Positions 52,132 to 61,027 of a stretch of 64,000 nt of DNA are shown here, one piece after another (position 1 is the stretch's first letter; the number at the start of each line of letters is the position of its first letter). The DNA comes from Micavibrio_C sp965231165 (GTDB lineage Bacteria; Pseudomonadota; Alphaproteobacteria; Micavibrionales; Micavibrionaceae), in assembly GCA_965231165.1 (NCBI GenBank), contig OZ246421.1, forward strand, positions 682,001 through 746,000, read 5' to 3'. A program made the position numbers and the translations under genes. The notes beneath the pieces are model-generated. The model had not been told where the DNA came from, made no database searches, and saw only the letters and a list, made by a program, of their open reading frames with translations.

Positions 52132-54322
52132 TACCCAGGAAAAAGCGTATACGCGTGAAACGCTGTCGTCTGAGATCGTGCTTAATTCCGCTATCAATGG
52201 CCTGCGTCAACGGTTGGTGCAATCTGTTTGGCGAAACCGCCGCCACCGTACGCCATGGGAAAGCTGCGCCTGTGCGCTGTCCTTGATACTGGAGCCGGAC
52301 TGCACCTGGCGTCGGATGGCGGATGCATTGCCCTATGGACTGCATAACTACGGAGTAGACGAATTTCTGGATACGATGGCCAATCTTGGTTATCTGGCGC
52401 GGCCAGCTTATCTTTCCGTTGATGATATTGATGACCGCTTGATGCCTTGTCTGTTCGTATCGCAGTCTGGAAAAGAGCCGTATATTGTCATTTCACGCAA
52501 CCATATTTATGACTGCAAACGGGAAAAGTTCATCAACGCATTGCCGGAGAGCGCAGGCGAGACATGGTTTTTTGAAGAATATTCGGAAACGCGCTCTTCG
52601 CTGTCGTCGCAAAGCCGCAAGACGACCGGGCTGACCTGGTTCAGGGCGGTATTAAACCGATTTACGCGGTCTTACTGGCAAATTCTGGCAATAGGTCTTT
52701 TTATCAATCTGGCGGCGTTGTGCCCGCCGTTGTTTATTATGGTGGTTTATGACCGTGTCATTTCGGCCCATACACCCGACATCATGACGATGCTGGCGGT
52801 AGGTGTCGGTCTGGCCGTTGTTCTTGAATGGATTCTTCGACAGACGCAGTCAAAAATTCTTGCGGGATTTGCCAGCCGTCTGGACAATATTGTCAGCAAT
52901 CATATTTTTGCGCGTTTGATGTCCTTGTCTCCGGGGTATATAGAGCGCGCCTCTGTGCCGGCGCAAGTTGCGCGCATGAAGACATTCGAATCAGTTCGCG
53001 ATTTTTTTAGCGGCGGCATTTTCCTGTCGTTGCTTGAAATGCCGTTCTCGATCATAGCGCTGATAGCCATTGCTGTTATCGCCGGACCTCTGGCATTGGT
53101 TCCTTTATCTATAACGGTTCTGTATGGTCTTCTTTTTGTATCGATATGGCATAAGGTCAAGGTTTCGATCCGTGATGCGGCGCGGGCGACGTCCGCCCGT
53201 CAGCAATTTTCCCTGGAGACGTTTGAAAAACTGGCGGCCATACGCACGTTTGGTCTGACGGAAATTTGGCAGAAAAAACATCAAGAGCTTACGGCACGTG
53301 AAATATCTGCGCATTTTAAACTGCAATGGCTGGGTAATGTGGGAGAAACGCTGGCACACGGCCTTACGATCATATCATCCGTGGCGGTGGTCAGCTTTGG
53401 TGTGCACCTGATCTGGGCGGGGCAGATGACGGCAGGTGCGCTGGTGGCGACCATGATCTTGTGCTGGCGTGTTCTGACACCTTTTTACAGCTTGTGCACG
53501 ATGATTCCGCGTTTGGACCAGTTGCGCAACAGTATTCGTCAGGTTAATGAATTGATGGAAATCGAGGTTGAAAAGCCGTTGGGAGAAATTCCTTCGCGCG
53601 CGCTGGATTGGAAAGGTGAGGTTACTTTCTCGCAAGTGGGGCTTCGTTATCCCGGCGATGTGAATCCGGTTTTTAGCGGTCTGAATTTTACTGTGAAGCC
53701 GGGCGAGCTGGCGCTGATTACGGGTGACAACGGTTCCGGAAAAACCAGCTTGCTCAAGATGATACTGGGCATGTATGCGCCGCAGGCGGGTTCTATACAG
53801 ATTGACGGCCATGATATTCGCCAGCTTGACCCGCAGGCACTGCGCCATAACATTGCCTATATCCCGCAATATCCGCATTTCTTTGAAGGTACGATAGAAA
53901 GCAATCTGCGGCTGGCCCATCCGTTGGCATCCAGCAAGGAAATAGAGATGGCGCTGAAACAGGCGAATGTCTGGAAGGACATACAGAATTTGCCGCGCGG
54001 ATTGCAGTCCCGTCTGGGTTCCGAAGGGGGGACTCATATATCAACCAGCATGGCGTTACGTTTGTGCATGGCGCGGGCTTATCTGCATAACGCGCCCATT
54101 CTATTGATTGACGAGCTGCCGAATGCGCTGATGAATGATCCGGCAGGCAAGGAGTTGATTGACAGTGTGTTACGTCTGAAACACGGGCGCACAGTATTTA
54201 TGGTGACATACAGGAATGACCTGATGTCCGTTGCCGACCACGTTATCGTTCTGCGCCGTCGTAAGCAGCCTGTTGTAGGTCCGGCACACTTGGTTAGTCA
54301 AAAACTCAAAGAACTCTCGTAA
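52121..54322 (+). CDS. type I secretion ABC transporter with C39-like N-terminal domain
   Basis: 733 residues from ATG 52121, chosen because AGGAGG lies 7 bases upstream. Residues 1-150 resemble the peptidase-C39-like (proteolytically inactive) domain of HlyB/LapB transporters; no HFVV-type His motif is seen. An exporter domain with PPLFIMVVYDRVISAHTPD follows, then the ATPase: Walker A GDNGSGKT (about 535-542) and Walker B ILLIDE (Asp664/Glu665) are intact, but the signature reads STSMA (about 641) and Tyr697 replaces the H-loop His. It overlaps the first ABC gene by 11 bases, so the two are probably made together as a heterodimer. Confidence 0.9.
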   Translation: MQPDTQEKAYTRETLSSEIVLNSAINGLRQRLVQSVWRNRRHRTPWESCACALSLILEPDCTWRRMADALPYGLHNYGVDEFLDTMANLGYLARPAYLSVDDIDDRLMPCLFVSQSGKEPYIVISRNHIYDCKREKFINALPESAGETWFFEEYSETRSSLSSQSRKTTGLTWFRAVLNRFTRSYWQILAIGLFINLAALCPPLFIMVVYDRVISAHTPDIMTMLAVGVGLAVVLEWILRQTQSKILAGFASRLDNIVSNHIFARLMSLSPGYIERASVPAQVARMKTFESVRDFFSGGIFLSLLEMPFSIIALIAIAVIAGPLALVPLSITVLYGLLFVSIWHKVKVSIRDAARATSARQQFSLETFEKLAAIRTFGLTEIWQKKHQELTAREISAHFKLQWLGNVGETLAHGLTIISSVAVVSFGVHLIWAGQMTAGALVATMILCWRVLTPFYSLCTMIPRLDQLRNSIRQVNELMEIEVEKPLGEIPSRALDWKGEVTFSQVGLRYPGDVNPVFSGLNFTVKPGELALITGDNGSGKTSLLKMILGMYAPQAGSIQIDGHDIRQLDPQALRHNIAYIPQYPHFFEGTIESNLRLAHPLASSKEIEMALKQANVWKDIQNLPRGLQSRLGSEGGTHISTSMALRLCMARAYLHNAPILLIDELPNALMNDPAGKELIDSVLRLKHGRTVFMVTYRNDLMSVADHVIVLRRRKQPVVGPAHLVSQKLKELS

Positions 54323-54345
54323 CTGAGAAAACAAGGAGAGATATC

Positions 54346-55701
54346 ATGTCGTTTATGAAAGACGCGGAAAACAGTCTGACCCAAAAGGGAAAGCGTAGCC
54401 AGTTGCGTTATCTGTCGCATTCGGCACGTTTGCAGGAAACGCTACCATCGCACATGGCGCGGGTGACGATTTTTTCGATCAGCCTGACGGTATGCGCTTT
54501 CATTACGTGGTCGGGATTTACCAATATCAACGAAATGGCCCGTGCGCCCGGTGAAGTGGTGCCGCAGGGATTCCAACAGATTGTTCAGCATCTTGATGGA
54601 GGCATCGTCACCGAGATTTTAGTTGATGAAGGCAGGCTGGTTGAGAAAGGGGCACCGCTGGTACGTCTTAGCGGGGCGGGTGCTACGGAGGACTTGGGAC
54701 AAGTTGAAGAGCGCCAGCTTTCATTAGGCCTGCAACAGGAACGCCTGAAGGCTTTCGTCAACGGACGCAAACCCGATTATACTGTCTTTAAAACAGCCTC
54801 TGCCGAACAGATCAGCAATCAGCAGCGCATGTATGACGCCATGTTGGAGGCGCGTCAGGGCGAGCGTGATGTTATCAATGAGCAAATCAAGCAAAAGCAA
54901 AACAGCATTCGCGCGTTGCAATCAAGACAGGGTGCTATCAGCAAGAATTTGAACATCACCCGTGATTTACTGAGCAGAAAAGAGCAGCTTCACAGTAACG
55001 GCTATGTTTCCAAGATCAGCTATCTGGAGACTCAGCAGGAAGCAAATGCGTTGAGCGGCGAAAATATGCAGTTAAGCGCGCAGGTGGATGAAGCAAGAGC
55101 GGCGCTTACCGAATACAAAGATCGTCTGGAGTCTCTGGATTCTAAATATCGTGATGAAGCGTGGCGGCAACTGGAAGCCGTAGAGAACGAGATGGCACAA
55201 AATAAGAAAATGGGAGAGAAATTACAAAATCGCGTTGAGCGTCTTGATGTGGTAGCGCCTGTGCGTGGCCTGGTTAAAAGCTTGGGCGTGACTACCGTGG
55301 GCGGCGTTGTGGCGCCGGGGCAGACGTTGATGGAGATTGTGCCGCTGGACCGCCCGATGATCGTGGATGTACGTCTGTCGCCGCGGCATATCGGCCACTT
55401 AAGAGTGGGGCAGCCTGTGCAGGTGAAGATCAGCTCGTTTGATTATTCACGTTATGGCGCTATTCAGGGCGAGCTGGAATATATTTCGGCGTCCACCTTT
55501 GAAGAAACGGCGCAGGGCGAGCGTTATTATAAGGGGCGCGTGAAATTGGCGCAGAATTATGTCGGTAATAATCCGGACAAAAACATTATCGTGCCGGGAA
55601 TGACGGTCATGGTGGATATTGTGACGGGCGATAAAACCATCCTGCAATATTTGTTAAAACCGATCCGGAATTCCATCCAGACGGCGATGACCGAGCGCTA
55701 G
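54346..55701 (+). CDS. HlyD-family type I secretion membrane fusion protein
   Basis: 451 residues: one inner-membrane helix (about residues 43-60), a periplasmic biotinyl-lipoyl-like half-motif (GIVTEILVDEGRLVEKGAPL), a long coiled coil (about 110-300), and the returning half with RAPVRGLVKSLG-type VAPVRGLVKSLGVTTVGGVV and LMEIVPLD. This is the adaptor that links the ABC dimer to an outer-membrane TolC-like channel; no TolC gene is in the window. AAGGAGAGATATC precedes the ATG. Confidence 0.95.
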   Translation: MSFMKDAENSLTQKGKRSQLRYLSHSARLQETLPSHMARVTIFSISLTVCAFITWSGFTNINEMARAPGEVVPQGFQQIVQHLDGGIVTEILVDEGRLVEKGAPLVRLSGAGATEDLGQVEERQLSLGLQQERLKAFVNGRKPDYTVFKTASAEQISNQQRMYDAMLEARQGERDVINEQIKQKQNSIRALQSRQGAISKNLNITRDLLSRKEQLHSNGYVSKISYLETQQEANALSGENMQLSAQVDEARAALTEYKDRLESLDSKYRDEAWRQLEAVENEMAQNKKMGEKLQNRVERLDVVAPVRGLVKSLGVTTVGGVVAPGQTLMEIVPLDRPMIVDVRLSPRHIGHLRVGQPVQVKISSFDYSRYGAIQGELEYISASTFEETAQGERYYKGRVKLAQNYVGNNPDKNIIVPGMTVMVDIVTGDKTILQYLLKPIRNSIQTAMTER

Positions 55702-55707
55702 GAAAGG

Positions 55708-56775
55708 CTAAGCTTGATGAGCGTGTGCCTGACGGAAGCTGACCATTGTTTTTGTGGCTTCGTCCCATAAGGTCAGCGATGCGCAGCGCAGGCTTTCTTT
55801 GAGAGTCATCACATTCATGGTTTTAAGATCGGCGCTGTTATCGAGGCATTCCTGCAGTTTGTAATTCGGGATCATGCTGCATAGATGGTGAATGTGGTGC
55901 AGACCGATATTGCCGGTAAACCATTGCAGAATGGGAGGGAGTTTATAGTAGGAGCTACCCATAACCGCGGCTTCCTGAAAATTCCAGTGCTCACGTCTTT
56001 CCCAATATGCTTCTTCAAACTGGTGCTGGATGAAGAACAGCCAGCCACCCGCCCATGCCGCGATCATAATAGGCACGAGGAAAATCATAAACATGGTGGA
56101 TGCACCCGTGAACAGGGCAATGCCGCCGTAGAATGCCAGCATATAGATATCAAGGGCCACAATGCTTTTGAGCGCCTTCCAATAGGGAACTGTGCGGTAA
56201 TCTTCGAAGAATGAAACGGCGCTCGGTAAAGGTAGACGCTGTATGATCATGATATGAAGGGGCGGGCCGAGTACCAGCATGACGAACGGGCTACGGTACA
56301 GGCGATAAAAAAACCGTTTGCGCGCAGGCAGGTTTTTATATTCAGCAATCGTGAGTGTATCAATGCTGCCGATGCCGCGGCGGTCAAGGTCGCCTGAGGC
56401 TGCGTGGTGCATATTGTGGGCGTCACGCCAGTAGGTGTAAGGTGTCACAGTCAGAACGCTGAGCAGGCGACCCACCCAGTCATTGGCGGCACGTGTCTTG
56501 AAGAATGACATGTGGCCGCAGTCATGCTGAATGATAAACAGACGCACCAGCAGCCCACCTGCGGGCAGCCACATCAGTACGACCGGCCAGACCAGATCGT
56601 TCTTCAGGCTGATCGCCATGGCGGCGCAGATCAAAAAGAAAAGCCCCAATGTCGTGGTGAGCTGGAAGACGCTTTTGCCTGTGTGGCCGCCTTTATATTT
56701 ATTGCAATGCTTTACCAGGGCATTCATCAGCATGCCTGTTTGATTTTCAGGCTGGCAGGTATTCGTTTCACTCAT
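55708..56775 (-). CDS. fatty acid desaturase family membrane protein
   Basis: 355 residues from ATG 56775. The di-iron histidine boxes are HDCGH (84-88), HNMHH (120-124) and HIHH preceded by GLH in the C-terminal third. Four or more hydrophobic helices flank them. The family makes unsaturated acyl chains or hydroxylates lipids; the exact substrate and position are not inferable. It ends 6 bp from the HlyD stop (convergent) and starts 16 bp after the TrpF-like gene, so those two may be co-transcribed. Confidence 0.88.
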   Translation of the reverse strand: MSETNTCQPENQTGMLMNALVKHCNKYKGGHTGKSVFQLTTTLGLFFLICAAMAISLKNDLVWPVVLMWLPAGGLLVRLFIIQHDCGHMSFFKTRAANDWVGRLLSVLTVTPYTYWRDAHNMHHAASGDLDRRGIGSIDTLTIAEYKNLPARKRFFYRLYRSPFVMLVLGPPLHIMIIQRLPLPSAVSFFEDYRTVPYWKALKSIVALDIYMLAFYGGIALFTGASTMFMIFLVPIMIAAWAGGWLFFIQHQFEEAYWERREHWNFQEAAVMGSSYYKLPPILQWFTGNIGLHHIHHLCSMIPNYKLQECLDNSADLKTMNVMTLKESLRCASLTLWDEATKTMVSFRQAHAHQA

Positions 56776-56791
56776 AAAAGTATAATCTCGG

Positions 56792-57514
56792 TTAAGGCGC
56801 CAGTTTCGCGCGCGGTGTAATCTGCGCTTGGTCAAAATATGGCGATGCTATTTCAAGAACCCGGCTCACCTTTGACAAGTCGAATTTGTCATCGGTACGC
56901 ACACCCGTTTCCATGTCGATCCATGTTACATGGCCAGCCGCCACGCGGGCAATGTCCTCCAGATTTTTACCCACATTATCCGGGTTTAATCCTCCGGCAT
57001 AGCCGCAGAAATGGCCGGTCAGCGGGGCGTCCCAGCGATCGGGGCTGATTCCCTGACCTGCCGAGGCGTCGAACAGGACGGCGTGGTTTTTAACGTCTTT
57101 GAACAACGGCAGCAGACCCTGTTTTTCGCGGGTATATTGCAAGATGAATTGCCACTGGGGACTTTCCTTAACGCGGGCCACCAGTTCTGCCGGGTCGTAC
57201 TTGCCCTCGACGTCACCGAATTTCAGGTTGAGCTGGATGCGCTGGAAGCCGGACATCAATTCCAGTACGGAGGGATCTTTGGCAATGAATCCTAGAAAAC
57301 CGTCATCGCAAAGATGCATAGCCTTGTTCTGGCCTTTGCTATGAGCGGTGAAGTTTTCGATCCATGAAGTGGTGGGGAAACGCGGCTGGCCAACGCGTGC
57401 GCGCAGCAGCAGGATGGCCCATTCAACCATCGGAAATTTAGTGGCGATTTTTGTCAGGTCGGCGACATCTACGGCGTCATCCGCGCCTGTAATGGAGCAA
57501 TATTGAAGTTTCAT
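56792..57514 (-). CDS. TrpF-like (phosphoribosylanthranilate isomerase-fold) protein
   Basis: 240 residues from ATG 57514 with AAGGGA upstream. Features of the TrpF barrel are in place: Cys6 in QYCSITGADDA (catalytic Cys), QPR at 43-45, Asp149 in AVLFDASAGQG (catalytic Asp), GYAGGLNPDNV (about 171-181) and DMETGVRTDDKFD at the phosphate site. Overall it is more divergent and longer than ordinary TrpF (about 205-215). It could be the missing isomerase of the tryptophan pathway or a relative with another substrate. No trpB or trpA is near. Confidence 0.7.
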   Translation of the reverse strand: MKLQYCSITGADDAVDVADLTKIATKFPMVEWAILLLRARVGQPRFPTTSWIENFTAHSKGQNKAMHLCDDGFLGFIAKDPSVLELMSGFQRIQLNLKFGDVEGKYDPAELVARVKESPQWQFILQYTREKQGLLPLFKDVKNHAVLFDASAGQGISPDRWDAPLTGHFCGYAGGLNPDNVGKNLEDIARVAAGHVTWIDMETGVRTDDKFDLSKVSRVLEIASPYFDQAQITPRAKLAP

Positions 57515-57598
57515 GCTGTCCCTTATCTTTTTATATATAGGATATAGTAGCAGAGCATCAGCATTTATGCCCATAAAAATGAGTTCTAGAGCGAAAAA

Positions 57599-58126
57599 CT
57601 AAAGCATAGGCTCGCGTTGATTTTTGTAGCCTTCGATCAGCGAAAGTTGTGGTTTTTGCTTTGATTCCGGGGGTATTAGGGCGGGTTCGTCTGTGCTGCT
57701 GATGATCTTCATAAAGCTGCGGCGCAGACCCGTGCCTTCGGCGCTTTTTTGATCGATGAAGCGGCTCTTATCCAGCCCTTTGGCCTGAATTAGCGGATGG
57801 TCAACAAAGCGGTCGAGGCTGTCATAGCGCCCGGGGACATAGGGCCATTGGCTTTCAAAACTGCGGTTGAGGTCGAGCGCCATCAGCAGGATCTTGTTGC
57901 GGTCATTGTCCTGTTCCATGTTCCTGTCCACATGCTCCGCCAATGGTGAATCCGAAGGGACGCCCATGAAGCTGATCTTGGTGCCAAACGCCCCCTGAAA
58001 CACGCAAAACGTCCCCAGTTCGCCATTGCGCTGATAGGAGGAGAAGGCGGCAAACAACGAATGCTCCAGATTGGAGAGCTGGGAAATGAATTTATTCGAG
58101 CTTTGAGCCTGATATTCTTTGCGCAT
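57599..58126 (-). CDS. protein of unknown function
   Basis: 175 residues from ATG 58126 with GGGGAA 8-13 bases upstream. Not recognised. It appears soluble, with a helical N-terminus (FISQLSNLEHSLFAAFSSYQ) and a Pro/Glu-containing C-terminus that is probably flexible; no signal peptide. It is 84 bp upstream of the TrpF-like gene on the same strand and divergent from the histidine kinase. Confidence 0.65.
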   Translation of the reverse strand: MRKEYQAQSSNKFISQLSNLEHSLFAAFSSYQRNGELGTFCVFQGAFGTKISFMGVPSDSPLAEHVDRNMEQDNDRNKILLMALDLNRSFESQWPYVPGRYDSLDRFVDHPLIQAKGLDKSRFIDQKSAEGTGLRRSFMKIISSTDEPALIPPESKQKPQLSLIEGYKNQREPML

Positions 58127-58277
58127 GCTTTTTATTCCCCTCGTCTTAAATCTATCATTATTTAACATAATCAATATAGCTTTTGCAAGCTTATTATCTG
58201 CTTCTATCGTGGGTATGGGAACTATAGGACGTGCCTAGCCATTTTGTAAGAAATCCTTTTATATTCGGGGAAATATT

Positions 58278-59516
58278 ATGAAATTATCAGCGTTTATCAC
58301 AAAAAACTCTCCTCATATAATCCACGAATGGGAAGTTTTTGCCAGAACCTTTGTGCCCGCCGCCACCGACATGACCCCGCTGGCGCTTCGTAACCATATT
58401 AAGGATATCCTGCTGTTCGTTGTAGCAGACATGGAGAGCTCTCAAACCGGTGAGGAACAGGTAAAAAAATCTCAGGGCAAAGGAAAGCAAAATACGGCAC
58501 CTCAACCTAGCGCCGCTGAAACACATGCCGCCTTGCGTTTGGCGGGCGGCTTTAATCTGGATCAGATGGTTTCTGAGTATCGCGCTTTGCGCGCCAGTGT
58601 TCTAAAGCTCTGGCTTATAAACAAGAAGGACGCCCATGATGATGATTTGCAAGAGATCATCAGGTTTAATGAAGCCATTGATCAGACACTCACGGAATCT
58701 ATCAGCCATTACGTAAGAAAACTTGATGAGTCCAAAAACCTCTTTCTTGGCATTCTCAGCCATGACCTTCGTAACCCTCTTGGTGCAATGCTTGGGGCTG
58801 CTGAACTAATGCCAAAGATAGGCCCGCTTAATGAAAGGCAGAATGTTCTGGTTGATCAAGTTATTGACAGCGGGGGGCGCATAAAAGAAATCATCGACCA
58901 TCTTCTTGATATAACGAGGGCGCGTTTTGGTTCAGGACTTCCTGTGCTCAGATCTCCTATGGACATGGAGTTTGTTGCCCGGAAACTGGTTGATGAAATG
59001 CGGTCTCAACATCCAGACCGCGAGTTCGTTCTTGCGGTTTCCGGGAAGACGGAAGGGGACTGGGATAAAGCCCGCCTTGGACAGGTATTCTCAAACCTGC
59101 TGGGAAATGCCGTCCAGTATAGCTTTAAAGACACAATTATTCACGTAACTCTGAAGGGCGGTCCAAAAGACGTTGTATTAGTGGTCCACAATCAGGGGCT
59201 TCCCATCCCTCCGGACAAGATTGGAAAAATATTTGATTCACTGATGCGTGTGACGGGAGAAAGTAAAGAGCTTCATAGCCCAGAAACAACAAATTTAGGC
59301 TTGGGACTTTACATTACCAATGAGATTGTGACGGCCCATGGGGGGCAACTCACCGTGGAGTCATCGGAAATAGAGGGCACAACTTTTACCGCGCATTTCC
59401 CACGCAAAGCTGTTACGCCCCACGACGAGGAAACGCCGGATGTGCCCGTTTCCTCTTTATCCGCATATCGGACAAAACATTCTACTCCCGCATCTGGTCC
59501 GACGCACTTGCGATAA
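58278..59516 (+). CDS. soluble sensor histidine kinase
   Basis: 412 residues. The N-terminal 150 residues form a helical domain resembling the RsbRD / sensor-kinase N-terminal family (SAFITKNSPHIIHEWEVFAR). The HisKA domain has the H-box ILSHDLRNPLG (His162), and the ATPase domain has the N-box NLLGNAVQYS (about Asn277), VHNQGLPI in place of the usual DNG, and LGLGLYI (about 340). No membrane helix is visible, so the signal is intracellular. No response regulator is adjacent. GGGGAAATATT precedes the ATG. Confidence 0.9.
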   Translation: MKLSAFITKNSPHIIHEWEVFARTFVPAATDMTPLALRNHIKDILLFVVADMESSQTGEEQVKKSQGKGKQNTAPQPSAAETHAALRLAGGFNLDQMVSEYRALRASVLKLWLINKKDAHDDDLQEIIRFNEAIDQTLTESISHYVRKLDESKNLFLGILSHDLRNPLGAMLGAAELMPKIGPLNERQNVLVDQVIDSGGRIKEIIDHLLDITRARFGSGLPVLRSPMDMEFVARKLVDEMRSQHPDREFVLAVSGKTEGDWDKARLGQVFSNLLGNAVQYSFKDTIIHVTLKGGPKDVVLVVHNQGLPIPPDKIGKIFDSLMRVTGESKELHSPETTNLGLGLYITNEIVTAHGGQLTVESSEIEGTTFTAHFPRKAVTPHDEETPDVPVSSLSAYRTKHSTPASGPTHLR

Positions 59517-59521
59517 AAAAA

Positions 59522-59554
59522 TTGCGCCCGCGGAGTGCTTTTCCAAGGGCGCAA
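59522..59554 (-). terminator. hairpin with T-run on the minus strand
   Basis: TTGCGCCC (59522-59529) pairs perfectly with GGGCGCAA (59547-59554). On the plus strand it is preceded by seven A, so read on the minus strand the hairpin is followed by a run of T, as in an intrinsic terminator. There is no minus-strand gene to its right, which suggests a short unannotated transcript from about 59790 leftward, or only chance. Confidence 0.5.
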
Positions 59555-59599
59555 GCTGGCAGCACAGATCTTCACTGGTAGCGCTAAATACCTCATTTG

Positions 59600-59647
59600 C
59601 CTGGCATCACTAGACTCTGCGTTGACGCAGAGTCTAGTGATGCCAGG
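59600..59647. repeat. 48-bp perfect inverted repeat
   Basis: CCTGGCATCACTAGACTCTG and the next three bases (59600-59622) are matched by an exact inverted copy at 59625-59647, leaving a 2-base centre. No mismatch was found across the 23-bp arms. It differs from the TGTCA repeats. It may be a site for a recombinase or regulator at the left edge of the Fic region, or a very stable RNA hairpin. Confidence 0.85.
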
Positions 59648-59662
59648 GATGTCCGTCAACAA

Positions 59663-59790
59663 AATAGTGGCAAAAATAGTGGCAAATTAACTGTTTTTTT
59701 AAGATGTATCCGTCAATATAACTATATGTTATATATAAATAATATAAATATAAGTTAGTGGCGAATATAGTGGCAAAAATATAGGCAATT
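59663..59790. repeat. cluster of TAGTGGCAAA-type direct repeats upstream of fic
   Basis: Copies of (A)TAGTGGC(A/G)AA occur at about 59665, 59677, 59756 and 59768, with a degenerate TATAGGCAA at about 59780, around a very AT-rich block (59700-59755). The last copies reach the fic start codon. Tandem copies in two pairs suggest a binding array for a regulator or recombinase; the AT block could hold the promoter. Confidence 0.6.
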
Positions 59791-59792
59791 TA

Positions 59793-60974
59793 ATGACGGA
59801 AAGCATCGGATTAATGGAGCCGCTCTTGCCACCTGAAGGAACGGGTGATTTGAATGATCTCGCTGTTGACCTGGTATCCAAGGCCAGTGGCTTTGCCGGA
59901 ATGCTTAATCCTGTCGTTAGCAGGTCTGTTGGGGATTTGGTTCGCTCCATGAACTGCTACTACTCAAATTTAATCGAGGGACATGACACAACACCACGAG
60001 AAATTGATCGCGCATTGGCCGAGAATTTTTCAGCCGAGCCAAAGAAAAGAGCTCTCCAAAAAGAAGCTGTCGCTCATATAACCGTACAAAAAATGATTGA
60101 TGCCGGTCTGGTGCCGGATGTTCACCCAATTTCTTCCGCGTATGGGAAGTGGATACACAAGGAATTTTGTGACCGCTTACCACCGGAACTGCTTTGGGTT
60201 GAAAATCCCGACACGGGCAAAAAAATACAAGTTATTCCGGGCAAGCATCGGGACGGCACGGTATCGGTCGGGCGGCATATCCCGCCATTACCTGAAAACC
60301 TGGACAAATTTTTAGTACGCTTCGATGAAGCCTACGACCCCAATAAGCTTTCCAAGATTCAACGCATCATCTCTATTGCGGCCTCACATCATCGTTATGC
60401 GTGGATACACCCTTTTTATGACGGGAACGGGCGCGTCATACGCTTAATGTCCTATGCGGCTCTTAAAAAAATCGATGTTGGCAGCGAATTGTGGTCTGTT
60501 GCCAGAGGGCTTGCCCGACAAAAAGACCAATACAAGGCTTTGTTACAGGCCGCAGACGAACCGCGCCATGGTGATCTGGATGGGCGCGGCACGTTATCTC
60601 AAGCCGCCTTAGTCGATTTCTGCGAATTCTTCCTGAATATCTGTATAGATCAGGTGGCGTATATGAGCAGTTTGCTGGACTTCAAAACATTGTCCGAACG
60701 CATGAGGATTCATGTCGAGGAAATGATCGCCATGAAAGAACTGCCAAAGGGAAGCTACGCGCTCTTGCGGGAAGCCCTTTTGGTGGGCGAGTTTGAGCGC
60801 GGCAAAGTCGAAGATATTACAGGCCTTAAAGACCGCGCGGCCAGAGATATACTCTACGCACTGGTTAAGAAAGGGCTTCTGGTTTCTGACACACCTAGAG
60901 GGCCAGTACGTTTGGGCTTCCCTATAGATGTTGTCGAGCGCTGGTTTCCGTTACTGTATCCAGTCACGAAGTGA
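59793..60974 (+). CDS. Fic-family protein adenylyltransferase with inhibitory motif and C-terminal winged helix
   Basis: 393 residues. The catalytic motif HPFYDGNGR is at 206-214 (His206). The inhibitory alpha-helix motif S-x-x-x-E-G is at residues 58-63 (SNLIEG), so this is a class II Fic with intramolecular inhibition. The C-terminal ~70 residues look like a winged helix (KVEDITGLKDRAARDILYALVKKG), giving DNA-binding potential. Fic enzymes usually transfer AMP from ATP to target proteins. The ATG follows the TAGTGGCAAA repeats; no strong ribosome site is visible. Confidence 0.9.
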   Translation: MTESIGLMEPLLPPEGTGDLNDLAVDLVSKASGFAGMLNPVVSRSVGDLVRSMNCYYSNLIEGHDTTPREIDRALAENFSAEPKKRALQKEAVAHITVQKMIDAGLVPDVHPISSAYGKWIHKEFCDRLPPELLWVENPDTGKKIQVIPGKHRDGTVSVGRHIPPLPENLDKFLVRFDEAYDPNKLSKIQRIISIAASHHRYAWIHPFYDGNGRVIRLMSYAALKKIDVGSELWSVARGLARQKDQYKALLQAADEPRHGDLDGRGTLSQAALVDFCEFFLNICIDQVAYMSSLLDFKTLSERMRIHVEEMIAMKELPKGSYALLREALLVGEFERGKVEDITGLKDRAARDILYALVKKGLLVSDTPRGPVRLGFPIDVVERWFPLLYPVTK

Positions 60975-61027
60975 GTGCTCATATTTGATTATGCAGCTAT
61001 TTTTAGCGGGAACAATTTAAAACAGAA

